NCBI GenBank assembly: GCA_964452325.1
Contig: CAYVLB010000091.1
Location: forward strand, 1 to 7,411
Length of the DNA stretch: 7,411 nucleotides
Direction of reading: 5' to 3'
Source: JALVCQ01 sp964452325
GTDB lineage: Bacteria > Bacteroidota > Bacteroidia > JAADEI01 > JALVCQ01
This document shows, in pieces, positions 6,806-7,411 of this stretch. The translations under genes and the position numbers were made by a program. A model generated the notes under the pieces. The model was not told where the DNA came from and did no database searches. It was given only the letters and a program-made list of their open reading frames with translations. How positions within the stretch are numbered: position 1 is the stretch's first letter; the number at the start of each line of letters is the position of its first letter.

Positions 6806-7411
6806 ATGCCCATGGGGAAACGTAAAAACAAGCATTCACAGGCTGCTGAAGGACTCACCCCCCTTATGAAACAGTATTATCAAATCAAGGCCCAGCATCC
6901 GGATGCCATCATCCTTTTTCGAATGGGAGATTTTTATGAGACCTTCGGTGATGATGCCATCACCACAGCCCAAGTGCTGGGTATTACTCTTACCAAACGG
7001 TCTCATGGAGCATCAGCTGATGTTGAATTGGCTGGATTTCCCTATCATGCCCTCGATAACTACCTTCCCCGGCTGGTCAAGGCTGGATTTCGTGTGGCCA
7101 TTTGTGAGCAACTGGAGGACCCTAAAAAATCCAAGAAATTAGTTAAGCGTGGGGTGGTAGAGGTGATCAGTCCTGGCACTTCCCTCGTTGAAGAAGCGTC
7201 CGACCGTCCCCCTTATTTGGGGGCTGTCTCTGGCAATGAACGAATGGTAGGACTTGCGCTTGTCAATTTGTCTACTGGTGAGTTCTTGGTAACCCAAGGA
7301 TCGGTGGACTATGTCCGCAACTTGCTATTGACATTTCGCCCACAAGAAATCATTTTCCCTAAAAGCAACGATGTGCTCCTTCGTGGGATGCCGGAGGACT
7401 TTTATCGATAT
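6806..7411 (+). CDS. mutS: DNA mismatch repair protein MutS, N-terminal part; 3' end outside window
   Basis: The frame is open to the window edge, giving 202 residues. MutS recognises mismatched and looped-out bases and recruits MutL in methyl-independent or methyl-directed repair. The mismatch-binding domain I is clear: TPLMKQYYQIK near residue 18, then FRMGDFYETFGDDA, which contains the Phe-x-Glu mismatch-reading motif (Phe43, Glu45). Next come VLGITLTKR, ELAGFPYHALDNYLPRLV, FRVAICEQLEDP and a V-E-V-I-S-P-G-T segment. The connector domain begins near YLGAVSGNERMVGLALVNLSTGEF (about residue 145). The Phe-x-Glu motif shows this is MutS1, not the MutS2 type. An in-frame TAA at 6803-6805 sits directly before the ATG at 6806. 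A second ATG at 6812 would give an equally good start (MGKRKNKH). The basic N-terminal tail is short, as in relatives. Confidence 0.95.
   Translation, partial: MPMGKRKNKHSQAAEGLTPLMKQYYQIKAQHPDAIILFRMGDFYETFGDDAITTAQVLGITLTKRSHGASADVELAGFPYHALDNYLPRLVKAGFRVAICEQLEDPKKSKKLVKRGVVEVISPGTSLVEEASDRPPYLGAVSGNERMVGLALVNLSTGEFLVTQGSVDYVRNLLLTFRPQEIIFPKSNDVLLRGMPEDFYRY

Overview
The window looks like chromosomal DNA from a member of the Bacteroidota. Four things point there. Sites resembling the Bacteroidota -7 promoter element (TAnnTTTG) lie upstream of the genes. Start codons lack clear Shine-Dalgarno sequences. Both secreted proteins have signal peptides ending in Ala-Gln. The O-antigen ligase-like fragment and the MutS fragment resemble Bacteroidota versions, as far as I can judge from memory. 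Base composition is roughly balanced, and I cannot name a genus.

The layout is very compact: six protein genes, two of them cut by the window edges, with only about 150 bases outside genes. On the left, reading rightward, is the C-terminal part of a polytopic O-antigen ligase/polymerase-like protein (1-516). It overlaps by 38 bases a small P-loop kinase related to the ribosylnicotinamide kinase domain of NadR (479-1015). The kinase gene meets tail-to-tail, with an 18-base overlap, a leftward pair: a cysteine-free outer-membrane beta-barrel protein (998-2653) and, upstream of it, a 1009-residue secreted TPR protein (2631-5660). The start of the barrel gene lies inside the last codons of the TPR gene, so the two are probably one transcript and translationally coupled. 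From 5757 rightward come an RluA/RluD-type 23S rRNA pseudouridine synthase (5757-6752) and the N-terminal 202 residues of DNA mismatch repair protein MutS (6806 to the window end).

The 96-base divergent region (5661-5756) holds two back-to-back -7-like elements, one per strand and two bases apart, so the TPR-barrel operon and the rluD-like gene probably share an interlocked promoter. A third such element precedes mutS.

The least understood part is the TPR-barrel pair. The sequence supports a periplasmic TPR scaffold made together with a plugless outer-membrane barrel that carries a proline-rich N-terminal segment, a plausible two-part envelope module. Its function cannot be read from the sequence. 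The kinase also has an unusual Ala in place of the conserved Gly of its Walker A motif. I saw no RNA genes, mobile elements, CRISPR arrays or long repeats.
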